Assembly (NCBI RefSeq): GCF_900129495.1
Contig: NZ_FQVX01000006.1
Coordinates: forward strand, 94,149 to 158,148
DNA length: 64,000 nucleotides
DNA from: Geodermatophilus nigrescens
Lineage (GTDB): Bacteria; Actinomycetota; Actinomycetes; Mycobacteriales; Geodermatophilaceae
Reading direction: 5' to 3'
How positions within the stretch are numbered: position 1 is the first letter of the stretch; each line of letters starts with the position of its first letter. Under the pieces are notes generated by a model. That model searched no databases. It was not told the DNA's origin and worked only from the letters and a program-made list of their open reading frames with translations. Below are positions 37,789-46,836 of the stretch, piece after piece. The position numbers and the translations under genes were made by a program.

Positions 37789-38790
37789 GAACACCCCGGC
37801 CGGCGCCCACGCGGCGTCGCTGGACAAGGGCGGCGTCCACCGCGCGGCGCCGCAGCGACTGGCCCAGGCCGCGCTGCGCGACGTCCCGTGGGAGGTCGGC
37901 GTCGCCAAGCCGGACCCGGCGATCGTCGTCGACGGCGTCACCCGCACCTTCGGCGGCCTCACCGCGGTCGCCGTCGACCACCTCGAGGTGCAGCGCGGCG
38001 GGATCACCGGCCTGATCGGGCCGAACGGCGCCGGCAAGACGACGCTGTTCAACCTGCTGACCGGCTTCGACCAGCCCAACACCGGCACCTGGAGCTTCGA
38101 CGGGCGCCCGCTGGGCAAGCTGGCGCCGCACCAGGTCGCCCGGCTCGGCGTCGTCCGCACCTTCCAGCTCACCAAGGCGCTGTCCCGGCTCACCGTGCTG
38201 CAGAACATGCTGCTCGGCGCCCAGGGCCAGCGCGGCGAGAGCTTCCTGCGCGCCCTGGTGCCCGGGACCTGGAAGGGCCAGGAGAAGGCGAACACCGACA
38301 AGGCGATGGACCTGCTGCGGCGGTTCAAGCTCGACGCCAAGAAGGACGAGTTCGCCGGCACCCTCTCCGGCGGTCAGCGCAAGCTGCTCGAGATGGCGCG
38401 GGCGCTCATGAGCGACCCGAAGGTCGTCATGCTCGACGAGCCGATGGCCGGGGTGAACCCCGCCCTGACCCAGAGCCTGCTCGGCCACGTCAAGGACCTC
38501 CGCGAGGAGGGCATGACGGTCATCTTCGTCGAGCACGACATGGACGTCGTCCGCGACATCAGCGACTGGGTGGTCGTCATGGCCGCCGGCCGCGTGATCG
38601 CCGAGGGCCCGCCCGAGTCCATCAGCCAGAACCAGGCCGTGGTCGACGCCTACCTCGGCGCCCACCACGACGCCCCGCTGACCGTCGAGGAGGAGGACCA
38701 GGTCCTCGCCGAGGCCGAGGCGCAGATCGCCGCCGAGGAGCACGGCGGCGGCGAGGTCCTGGGGTCCGACGTGCACAAGGAGACCGGTCG

Positions 38791-38794
<4 letters not shown>
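37778..38794 (+). CDS. livG: Branched-chain amino-acid ABC transporter ATP-binding protein (LivG)
   Basis: 338 residues. Walker A GPNGAGKTT near residue 84, Q-loop region RTFQLTKALSRLTVLQNMLLGAQG, signature LSGGQRKLLEMARALM, Walker B VVMLDEPMAGVNP. It has an extra N terminus of about 50 residues (MPAENTPAGAHAASLDKGG..) and an acidic C-terminal tail of about 40 residues after LGAHHDAP. ATG start overlaps livM. Confidence 0.96.
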
Positions 38795-39648
<854 letters not shown>

Positions 39649-39663
39649 CCTCCTGAGCACCGG

Positions 39664-39700
39664 CAGAGGCCGGCGTCCCCTCCGGGGGCGCCGGCCTCTG
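39664..39700 (+). terminator. Terminator of the livHMGF operon
   Basis: A 17-bp stem (CAGAGGCCGGCGTCCCC with one G-U pair) and a 3-base loop, 16 bases after the livF stop. Confidence 0.7.
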
Positions 39701-39754
39701 TGCGTCCGTGGGCGTCCGTGGGCGTCCGGGGAGCCCGCGGGGTAGGCACGGGCC

Positions 39755-40174
39755 GTGAACTGGACCTGGGACCTGCGCAGCCGCGACGGCGGCATGAACG
39801 GCCTCGACTTCTGCCGCGCGCTGACCGCCGGTGGCTTCTCCCGCGTGCTGGTGCACGCCGCGCCCGCGCGGCTGGGCGTCCGCGTGACCGCGGACGACGA
39901 CACCGTCGTCGTCCGGGGCGACGCCGACCGGGAGGGCGACTACTCCCCCGTGACGCTGCTCGAGCTCGCCGACGGCGGCGTGCGGCGCAGCGAGGTCTGG
40001 CCCGACGAGAGCCACCTGGGCCTGCCGGTGCTGCTCCCCGGCGGCGAGGTCGGGGTGCTGCTGCGCTGGGAGCACGCGCCCGATCGCAGCTGGTGGCGCT
40101 GGGCGGTCGAGTTCTCCAACCACCGCGGCCGCCCGTCCGACTGGGCGCCCGAGGGGCAACACCTGCAGCGCTGA
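39755..40174 (+). CDS. Conserved hypothetical protein (139 aa)
   Basis: Starts MNWTWDLRSRDGGMNGLDFC from a GTG, then LGVRVTADDDTVVVRGDADREGDY, PVTLLELADGGVRRSEVWPDE and a tryptophan-rich HAPDRSWWRWAVEFSNHRG. It looks like a compact beta-rich soluble protein, of a type I have seen among actinobacteria but cannot name. Plus strand, 106 bases after livF and separated from it by the terminator. Confidence 0.65.
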   Translation: MNWTWDLRSRDGGMNGLDFCRALTAGGFSRVLVHAAPARLGVRVTADDDTVVVRGDADREGDYSPVTLLELADGGVRRSEVWPDESHLGLPVLLPGGEVGVLLRWEHAPDRSWWRWAVEFSNHRGRPSDWAPEGQHLQR

Positions 40175-40236
40175 CGACGGCCCGCGGGGCGCTCGACGCA
40201 GCTCAGGGCGCCGGAGGGCCGCCGTCCTCGCGCCGT

Positions 40237-40274
40237 GGTGCCCGGCCTCGCGCTGCGGGGCGAGGCCGGGCACC
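40237..40274 (+). terminator. Hairpin downstream of the 139-aa gene
   Basis: A perfect 15-bp stem (GGTGCCCGGCCTCGC and complement) with an 8-base loop, 62 bases after the stop. Confidence 0.5.
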
Positions 40275-40358
40275 GCAGCGCGAGGTCGGGCGGGGTCGGG
40301 CGCGTGCGGGAGCCGGCCGAGCGGCCCCCCGGCGGGCCCACCACGGGCCCGGACACGA

Positions 40359-40396
40359 CAGCGGCCCGGCACCCCGCGAGGGGTACCGGGCCGCTG
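40359..40396 (-). terminator. Hairpin downstream of the substrate-binding protein gene
   Basis: 16 of 17 bases pair (CAGCGGCCCGG arm, one C-A mismatch) around a GCGA tetraloop, 42 bases after the stop of the minus-strand binding-protein gene. Confidence 0.6.
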
Positions 40397-40438
40397 CCTG
40401 GTGTTCAGGTCACCGCTGCGGGTTGCCCCGCGGCAGGA

Positions 40439-41776
40439 TCAACGCTGCGGGCCGATGCCCTGGTCGTTGAGGCCCTGCAGGATCCGCGAGGACTCCTCGA
40501 ACCCGATGACGACGATCGCGTCGGGGTTGAAGTCGACCATCTGCTGGACCTCGGCGTCGAAGTTCGCCGCCTGCGGGTCGTAGGTGACGCTGACGATGTC
40601 GTCCTCGGAGAGACCGGCGCTGACCAGGTTGTTCAGCGTGTTCTCGGCGAGGCCGGTGCCGTAGGGGTCGTTGAGCGCGAGGATCCCCACGGTGTTGTTG
40701 CCGTCGGCGATGATCAGGTCGGCGAGGGCGCGGGCCTGCAGCGTGTCCGGCGGGGCGGTGCGGAAGTACAGCCCGTTGTCGTTGTACGTCGTGAACTGGT
40801 CCGACGTGTTGGCCGGCGAGAACTGCAGGACACCGGCGCCGGTGATGGCGTCGATGACCGTGAGGCTCACGCCCGAGGACGCCGCACCGATGATCGCGTT
40901 GACGCCGGACTGCAGCAGCCGGTCGACGGTCTGGGTGGCGGTGTCGGTCGAGGCGTCACCGGAGTCACCCTCGACGAGCTGCACCGGCGCGCCCAGGGCG
41001 CCGCCCGCGGCGTTGATGTCGTTGACCGCCAGCTTGGCGCCGGCGACCTCCGGCGGGCCGAGGAAGGCCAGGTTGCCGGTCAGCGGCAGCAGGGTGCCGA
41101 TCACCAGCGGGCCGCCCGTGGCGCCGGCCGGCGCGTAGGCCGGGCCCTCGTCGCTGGTGGCGTTGGCCTCGTCACCGGCGATGACGAACTCGGTGGCGTC
41201 GTTGTCCAGCGCGTTGTCGTCGCCGAACTGCAGCAGGCCGAAGCTCGCCGCGGCCGGCTCACCGGCGTCGGTGAAGGCCAGCGGGCCGGAGATGCCGTCG
41301 TAGTCGACGTTCCCGCCGGCGTTGATGATGTCGAGGCAGGCCTGGAAGCTGTCGCACTTCTCGCCACCGGCGGTGATGCCGTTGACGTAGGCCTTGAAGA
41401 CGTTGGCGTCGTTGGTGCCCGCGGCCTGGGCGGCCAGGGCGGTGACGATCACCGCGTCGTAGGTCTCGCCCGCGTAGTTGTAGTCCTGCAGGGCGGGGTC
41501 GACCTCGAGGAGCCGGTCGGTGAAGTCGGAACCGAGCTCGGTGAGGGGCGTCGTGCCCTTCATGCCGGCCAGGGAACCCTGCTCGGTGAAGTCCTCACCG
41601 AGCGCGTTGCCCATGTTGCCGTCGGTCCCGTAGATGTTGACCTGCTTCTCGGCGTCACCCGAGGCGTCTCCGCCCGAGCCGCCACCGCTGTCGTCGCTCC
41701 CGCCGCCACAGGCGGTGAGGGCGACGAGAGCGGCAGACGTGACGGCGATGCTGCGGGCGTAGGTACGCGTGCGCAT
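40439..41776 (-). CDS. ABC transporter substrate-binding lipoprotein (LivK-like), circularly permuted domain order
   Basis: 445 residues. Signal peptide with lipobox LTAC (lipidated Cys 23), then a Gly/Ser/Asp linker. The body is a type 1 periplasmic-binding protein, but in altered order. Residues 46-203 are the part that is normally C-terminal (VNIYGTDGNMGNALG, then YAGETYDAVIVTALAAQAAG, then GPLAFTDAGEP). After a linker (204-222), residues 223-445 are the part that is normally N-terminal (LVIGTLLPLTGNLAFLGPPE, KLAVNDINAAGGALG, IIGAASSGVSLTVIDAI, FRTAPPDTLQ). The protein ends at QGLNDQGIGPQR, where a normal member would run into VNIYG. Minus strand, convergent to livHMGF; probably binds its substrate, but which amino acid or amide is unknown. 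Confidence 0.9.
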   Translation of the reverse strand: MRTRTYARSIAVTSAALVALTACGGGSDDSGGGSGGDASGDAEKQVNIYGTDGNMGNALGEDFTEQGSLAGMKGTTPLTELGSDFTDRLLEVDPALQDYNYAGETYDAVIVTALAAQAAGTNDANVFKAYVNGITAGGEKCDSFQACLDIINAGGNVDYDGISGPLAFTDAGEPAAASFGLLQFGDDNALDNDATEFVIAGDEANATSDEGPAYAPAGATGGPLVIGTLLPLTGNLAFLGPPEVAGAKLAVNDINAAGGALGAPVQLVEGDSGDASTDTATQTVDRLLQSGVNAIIGAASSGVSLTVIDAITGAGVLQFSPANTSDQFTTYNDNGLYFRTAPPDTLQARALADLIIADGNNTVGILALNDPYGTGLAENTLNNLVSAGLSEDDIVSVTYDPQAANFDAEVQQMVDFNPDAIVVIGFEESSRILQGLNDQGIGPQR

Positions 41777-41876
41777 CCAGCAACTCCCAGTTGTCGTACG
41801 TCGGTCCGGCGGGCCGGGCGCGAGCGCCCAGGCCCCGTCAGTCCGGAGAACGTAACCGCTGCCATAGGGAGCGGAA

Positions 41877-41915
41877 GGGGAGGCCAGTGGACCGTGATTA
41901 GGTCGTGACCTCCCC
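41877..41915 (-). terminator. Imperfect hairpin downstream of pdtaR
   Basis: Seven outer base pairs (GGGGAGG/CCTCCCC) and four inner pairs (GACC/GGTC) with an internal loop, 26 bases after the pdtaR stop. Weaker than the other hairpins here; it may instead be part of the binding-protein gene's leader. Confidence 0.35.
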
Positions 41916-41940
41916 TGTTCCGGGCGGGTTACGGCGTCCC

Positions 41941-42543
41941 TCAGGAGGGTGCACCCTCCGCAGCCGCCGCGTCGGTGGCGAGGACGCGCTCGGCCAGTGC
42001 CTTCATCGAGGTGCGCTCGTTCATGGCGGTGCGCTGGATCCACCGGAAGGCCTCGGCCTCGGTCATCCCCTGCTCGGCCATGAGCCGGCCCTTGGCCTTC
42101 TCCACGACCTTGCGGGCCTCCAGGCGCTCCTCGAGCGTGCGGACCTCGTCGTCGAGGGCGGAGATCTCGGTGAACCGGGCGCGGGCGACCTCGATGGCCG
42201 GCACCAGGTCGTTCTTGGAGAACGGCTTGACCAGGTAGGCCATCGCGCCGGCGTCGCGGGCCCGCTCGACCAACTCCCGCTGGCTGAAGGCGGTGAGCAC
42301 GATGACGGGGGCGATGCGGTCGGAGGCGATCTGCTCGGCGGCGGCCAGGCCGTCGAGGACCGGCATCTGGATGTCGAGGATGACGAGGTCCGGCGTCAGT
42401 TCGCGGGCGCGGTCGACGGCCGTCTGGCCGTCCCCCGCCTCGCCGACGACGACGTACCCCTCCTCCTCCAGCATCTCCTTGAGGTCGAGGCGGATGAGTG
42501 CCTCGTCCTCGGCGATGAGGACCCGGGTCGGCTCGCTGCTCAC
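41941..42543 (-). CDS. pdtaR: ANTAR-domain response regulator (PdtaR-like)
   Basis: 200 residues. Receiver domain at 5-120 with acidic pocket E12-D13, phospho-acceptor D57 in LVILDIQMP and the conserved Lys in YLVKPFSKND. Then an ANTAR RNA-binding domain (EERLEARKVVEKAKGRLMAEQGMTEAEAFRWIQRTAMNE). ANTAR regulators bind paired hairpins in mRNA to prevent termination. Homologous to mycobacterial Rv1626/PdtaR, which also lies near a tRNA-Leu and pyk. No histidine kinase gene is in the window. Confidence 0.95.
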   Translation of the reverse strand: MSSEPTRVLIAEDEALIRLDLKEMLEEEGYVVVGEAGDGQTAVDRARELTPDLVILDIQMPVLDGLAAAEQIASDRIAPVIVLTAFSQRELVERARDAGAMAYLVKPFSKNDLVPAIEVARARFTEISALDDEVRTLEERLEARKVVEKAKGRLMAEQGMTEAEAFRWIQRTAMNERTSMKALAERVLATDAAAAEGAPS

Positions 42544-42623
42544 GGGCGGAGAGCCTAGTCACGACGGCCGGGAGAGGCCCGCCGGTTAGGCTGGCCGCGC
42601 CGTGACCTCGGTCGCGGCGGGCG

Positions 42624-42697
42624 GCCCCCGTACCCCAATCGGCAGAGGGAGCGGATTCAAAACCCGCGCAGTGTGCGTTCGAGTCGCACCGGGGGCA
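42624..42697 (+). tRNA. tRNA-Leu-like (CAA), class I variable arm
   Basis: 74 nt. Acceptor GCCCCCG/CGGGGGC, T arm GTGCG/CGCAC with loop TTCGAGT, anticodon loop TTCAAAA giving CAA (leucine UUG). Discriminator A, then CC. Unlike ordinary tRNA-Leu, the variable region is only five bases (GCAGT). The anticodon stem GCGGA/CCCGC has an A-C mismatch next to the loop, and the D stem (CCCC/AGGG) pairs in only three positions. Function as a normal leucine tRNA is uncertain. Confidence 0.8.
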
Positions 42698-42750
42698 CCG
42701 TGCCAGGGCGGCTGCGCCGCCGCGTCCGGACCACCCAATACGGTGACGGA

Positions 42751-44463
42751 GTGAGCGAGCCCGTCCCCCACATGACCCCCGAGCAGTTCCGGCAGCACGG
42801 TCACGAGGTGGTCGACTGGATCGCCGACTACTGGTCCCGGCTGGAGTCCTTCCCCGTCCGCTCGCGGGTGGCCCCCGGCGACGTGCGCGCCGCGCTCCCG
42901 CCGTCGGCCCCCGAGCAGGGCGAGCCGTTCTCCGCCGTCCTCGCCGACCTCGACCGCGTGCTCCTGCCCGGCGTCACGCACTGGCAGCACCCCGGCTTCC
43001 TCGCCTACTTCCCGGCCAACACCTCCGGGCCCTCCGTCCTCGGCGACCTGCTGTCGGCGGGCCTCGGCGTGCAGGGGATGTCGTGGGTGACCAGCCCCGC
43101 GGCCACCGAGCTCGAGCAGCACGTCCTGGACTGGTTCGCCGAGCTCCTCGCGCTGCCCGAGTCCTTCCGCAGCACCGGCACCGGCGGCGGCGTCGTCCAG
43201 GACTCCAGCTCCGGGGCGAACCTCGTGGCGCTGCTCGCCGCGCTGCACCGGGCCAGCGGCGGCGCCACCGTCCGGCACGGCGTGCTGCCCGAGGAGTACA
43301 CGGTCTACGTCTCCTCCGAGACGCACTCGTCGATGGAGAAGGCCGTCCGGATCGCCGGCCTCGGCACCGACGCCATCCGGATCGTCGAGGTCGACGGCGA
43401 CCTCGCGATGCGCCCGGCGGCCCTGGCGGCGCGGCTGGAGCGCGACACCGCCCGCGGGTACCGGCCGGTGCTGGTGTGCGCGACGGTGGGCACGACGTCG
43501 ACCACCGCCGTCGACCCGCTCGCCGCCATCGGGGAGGTCTGCCGGCGGTACGGCGCGTGGCTGCACGTCGACGCCGCCTACGGGGGCGTGAGCGCCGTCG
43601 CGCCGGAGCTGCGGCACCTGCAGGCCGGCGTCGAGGAGGCCGACAGCTACACCACCGACGCGCACAAGTGGCTGCTCACCGGCTTCGACGCCACCCTCTT
43701 CTGGGTCGCCGACCGGGCCGCCCTCACCGGCGCGCTGGCGATCCTCCCCGAGTACCTGCGCAACGCGGCCACCGAGGCCGGCGCCGTCGTCGACTACCGC
43801 GACTGGCAGATCGAGCTCGGGCGGCGGTTCCGGGCGCTGAAGCTGTGGTCGGTGGTGCGCTGGTACGGCGCCGAGGGGCTGCGGGCGCACGTGCGGTCCG
43901 GCGTCGCGCTGGCGCAGGAGCTGGCTGGGTGGGCCCGCGACGACGACCGCTTCGACGTCGCCACCCCGCACCCGCTGTCGCTGGTGTGCCTGAAGCCGCG
44001 CTGGCCGGCCGACGTCGACGCCGACGTGGCCACCATGACGCTGCTCGAGCGGCTCAACGACGGCGGCGAGGTGTTCCTGACCCACACCACCGTCCGCGGG
44101 CAGGTGGTGCTGCGGGTGGCGATCGGTGCCCCGACGACGACGCGGGCGCACGTCGAGCGGGCGTGGGCACTGCTGTGCGAGGGCCACGACTGGCTGGCCG
44201 CCGACTTCGCCGAGCAGGCCGCCGAGCGCGCCCGGGCCGAGGCCGAGCGCAAGGAGGCCGAGCGCCGGGCCGCCGAGGAGGAGGCGGCCCGCCGGCACGC
44301 CGCCGAGCAGGAGGCCGTCGAGCGCGAGGCCGCCGAGCGCGAGGCCGCGCAGCAGCAGCCGGGCCGGGAGGAGCCGGCCGCGGAGCCCGAGAACCAGGAG
44401 CCCGCGGACCGGGAGCCCCGGGAGGACGCCGAGCCGGCGGCTACTCCCCCAGTGACCGGATGA
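42751..44463 (+). CDS. Pyridoxal-phosphate-dependent aromatic L-amino-acid decarboxylase
   Basis: 570 residues. Group II decarboxylase: FLAYFPANTSGPSVLGDLLSAGL, TGTGGGVVQDSSSGANLVALLAALH, and the PLP lysine in TTDAHKWLLTGFDA (K306). VDAAYGGVSAVAPE is also present. It resembles tryptophan/DOPA decarboxylases; the substrate is not certain. Residues about 485-570 are an unusual Ala/Glu/Arg-rich coiled-coil tail. I used GTG 42751; ATG 42772 is an alternative. The 3' end overlaps tesB by 23 bases. Confidence 0.92.
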   Translation: MSEPVPHMTPEQFRQHGHEVVDWIADYWSRLESFPVRSRVAPGDVRAALPPSAPEQGEPFSAVLADLDRVLLPGVTHWQHPGFLAYFPANTSGPSVLGDLLSAGLGVQGMSWVTSPAATELEQHVLDWFAELLALPESFRSTGTGGGVVQDSSSGANLVALLAALHRASGGATVRHGVLPEEYTVYVSSETHSSMEKAVRIAGLGTDAIRIVEVDGDLAMRPAALAARLERDTARGYRPVLVCATVGTTSTTAVDPLAAIGEVCRRYGAWLHVDAAYGGVSAVAPELRHLQAGVEEADSYTTDAHKWLLTGFDATLFWVADRAALTGALAILPEYLRNAATEAGAVVDYRDWQIELGRRFRALKLWSVVRWYGAEGLRAHVRSGVALAQELAGWARDDDRFDVATPHPLSLVCLKPRWPADVDADVATMTLLERLNDGGEVFLTHTTVRGQVVLRVAIGAPTTTRAHVERAWALLCEGHDWLAADFAEQAAERARAEAERKEAERRAAEEEAARRHAAEQEAVEREAAEREAAQQQPGREEPAAEPENQEPADREPREDAEPAATPPVTG

Positions 44464-45316
44464 GCCCCTCCTGGGCCACGGTGGCCACGTGCGTGCCGTC
44501 GGCGGCCCAGATGCTGCCGAAGCACAGCGCGCGGCCGGCCGAGGCCGCGGGGCTGTCGGTCTCGTAGAGGAACCACTCGTCGGCCTGCACCGGCGCGTGG
44601 AACCAGACGGCGTGGTCGAGGCTCGCCCCGACGTAGCGGCCGCCCCAGCCGCCACCCTCGCGCGCCAGGCCCGCCGACAGCAACGTCAGGTCGCTGACGA
44701 AGGTCAGCGCGGCCGCGTGCACCCCGGGGTCCTCCGGCAGCCGCCCGGCCACCCGGAACCAGGCGTGCGACCGGGTGTCCGGCGGTGACTTTGGCTCCGG
44801 CGCGAACGGGTCGGCCAGCGGCCGCTGCTCGACCGCCCGGCTGATCTCCAGCGCCGGGGCGGCCACCGCGCCGTGCCCGGCGGCGTGCTCGGCGAGCGAG
44901 GCCAGGCCGTCGGGACGGGGCACGCCGGGCATGGGCCTGGCGTGGGCGACGACGGCGGTCTCCCCGGCGTGGAAGTCGGCAGTCAGCGCGAAGACGGCGA
45001 CCTCCTCGCCGCGGCGGCGCTGGTGGGCGATCACCCGCCGCGTGGAGAAGGAGCGGCCGTCGCGGATCCGCTCGACGGTGTAGCGCAGCTCCTCGTGCGG
45101 GTCACCGGGCCGCAGGAAGTAGGAGTGCAGCGAGTGCACGCCCCTCCCCGCCGGCACGGTGCGGACGGCGGCCATCAGCGCCTGACCGGCGACCTGCCCG
45201 CCGAAGATGCGCTGCAGCGTCGTCGTCGGCGTCTGCCCGACGAAGACGCCGGGCTCCCGCTCCTCGAGGTCGAGGACGGTCATGAGGGCGGCGGCCTGGG
45301 TCCCGCCGCCGGTCAC
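44441..45316 (-). CDS. tesB: Acyl-CoA thioesterase II
   Basis: 291 residues with the double hotdog of TesB. LQRIFGGQVAGQALMAAVRTV and HSLHSYFLRPGDPHEELRYTVERIRDGRSFSTRRV are in the first half. DLTLLSAGLAREGG, VGASLDHAVWFHAPVQADEWFLYE and GRALCFGSIWAADGTHVATVAQEGLIR are in the second. The catalytic Asp in SLDHAVWFH is intact. Hydrolyses medium-chain acyl-CoA. The GTG start overlaps the pyk stop, so it is coupled to pyruvate kinase. Confidence 0.95.
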   Translation of the reverse strand: MTGGGTQAAALMTVLDLEEREPGVFVGQTPTTTLQRIFGGQVAGQALMAAVRTVPAGRGVHSLHSYFLRPGDPHEELRYTVERIRDGRSFSTRRVIAHQRRRGEEVAVFALTADFHAGETAVVAHARPMPGVPRPDGLASLAEHAAGHGAVAAPALEISRAVEQRPLADPFAPEPKSPPDTRSHAWFRVAGRLPEDPGVHAAALTFVSDLTLLSAGLAREGGGWGGRYVGASLDHAVWFHAPVQADEWFLYETDSPAASAGRALCFGSIWAADGTHVATVAQEGLIRSLGE

Positions 45317-46728
45317 GAGTCCGTGCCGACTTCGTGCACCCGGATGAGGTTGGTCGAGCCGACGGTGTTCGGCGGGCTGCCGGCCACGACGACGACGCGG
45401 TCGCCGACCCGCAGCCGCCCGATCGACAGCAGCGAGAAGTCCACCTGCTCGACCATGTCGTCGGTGTGCTCGACGGCGGGCACGAGGAAGGTCTCCACGC
45501 CCCAGGACAGCGCCAGCTGGCTGCGCACCCGGGCGTCGACGGTGAAGGCCAGCAGCGGCTGGCGGGGGTGCAGGGCGGCCAGGCGGCGGGCGGTCTCGCC
45601 GGTCTGGGTGAAGGTGGCCAGCGCCTTGACGTCGAGGGACTCGCCGATGTCGCGGGCCGCGCGCACGATGGCGCCCGACCGTGACCGGGAGCGGCGCACC
45701 AGCTCGGGCACCCAGCGGTCGTCGCTCTCGACGGCGCTGATGATGCGGTCCATCGTGCGGACCGCCCCGACCGGGTAGCGGCCGACCGAGGTCTCGCCCG
45801 ACAGCATCACGGCGTCGGCGCCGTCGAGGACGGCGTTGGCGACGTCGGAGGCCTCGGCGCGGGTGGGCCGCGAGTTGACGATCATCGACTCGAGCATCTG
45901 GGTGGCCACGATGACCGGCTTGTTGCGCTCACGGGCGGCCTGTACGGCGCGCTTCTGCACCAGCGGCACCTGCTCGAGCGCGAGCTCCACGCCCAGGTCG
46001 CCGCGGGCCACCATGATCCCGTCGAACGCCTCGACGATGGCCTCCAGGTTGGCCACCGCCTCCGGCTTCTCCAGCTTGGCGATGACGGGGACGTTGACGT
46101 CCTCCTGGCGCATGATGTCGCGCACCAGCTCGACGTCGGCCGGCGAGCGGACGAACGACAGCGCGATGAAGTCGACCGACAGGTGCAGGGCGAAGCGGAG
46201 GTCCTCCTCGTCCTTCTCCGACAGCGCGGGCACGCTGACGGCGACGCCGGGCAGCGACAGGCCCTTGTTGTTGGAGACCTCGCCGCCCTCGACGACCAGG
46301 CACCAGACGTCGGGGCCGTCGATGCCGACGACGGAGAGGGCGAGCTTGCCGTCGTCGACGAGCAGGCGGTCGCCCACGCGGGCGTCGTTGGCCAGGCCCT
46401 TGTAGGTGGTGGAGACGCGCTCGGCGGTGCCCTCGACGTCCTCGACGGTGATGCAGACCCGGCTGCCGGTGACCCAGGTGACCGGGCCGTTCGCGAACGT
46501 GCCGAGGCGGATCTTGGGGCCCTGGAGGTCGGCGAGGACGGCGACGGCGTGGCCCGTGGCGTCGGAGGCCTGCCGCACGCGGCGGTAGGCGGCCTCGTGG
46601 TCGGCGTGCGACCCGTGGCTGAAGTTGAGCCGGGCGACGTCCATCCCCGACTCGACGAGGGCGGTGATCTGCTCCAGGGAGCTCGTGGCCGGACCCAGGG
46701 TGCAGACGATCTTCGCGCGGCGGCTCAT
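45313..46728 (-). CDS. pyk: Pyruvate kinase
   Basis: 471 residues. Begins MSRRAKIVCTLGPATSS; LNFSHGSHADH; the B domain; the active-site stretch IAKLEKPEAVANLEAI and IMVARGDLGVELALEQVP; then VMLSGETSVGRYPV and a C-terminal effector domain. Converts phosphoenolpyruvate and ADP to pyruvate and ATP. ATG start. Separated from gltD by a hairpin. Confidence 0.97.
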   Translation of the reverse strand: MSRRAKIVCTLGPATSSLEQITALVESGMDVARLNFSHGSHADHEAAYRRVRQASDATGHAVAVLADLQGPKIRLGTFANGPVTWVTGSRVCITVEDVEGTAERVSTTYKGLANDARVGDRLLVDDGKLALSVVGIDGPDVWCLVVEGGEVSNNKGLSLPGVAVSVPALSEKDEEDLRFALHLSVDFIALSFVRSPADVELVRDIMRQEDVNVPVIAKLEKPEAVANLEAIVEAFDGIMVARGDLGVELALEQVPLVQKRAVQAARERNKPVIVATQMLESMIVNSRPTRAEASDVANAVLDGADAVMLSGETSVGRYPVGAVRTMDRIISAVESDDRWVPELVRRSRSRSGAIVRAARDIGESLDVKALATFTQTGETARRLAALHPRQPLLAFTVDARVRSQLALSWGVETFLVPAVEHTDDMVEQVDFSLLSIGRLRVGDRVVVVAGSPPNTVGSTNLIRVHEVGTDS

Positions 46729-46771
46729 GGGGGGAACGCTAGTCGGCGGAGATTTCCGGAAGTGGAACGGG

Positions 46772-46809
46772 CAGGGCCGGGCCCCGCGGTGTCGCGGGAC
46801 CCGGCCCTG
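46772..46809 (-). terminator. Terminator of gltBD
   Basis: 16 of 17 bases pair (CAGGGCCGGG outer arm, CCGCG inner arm) around a GTGT loop, 28 bases after the gltD stop and 44 bases before the pyk start. Confidence 0.6.
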
Positions 46810-46836
46810 GCCGGTGTCGTCCTGGTGAACGGCGGA

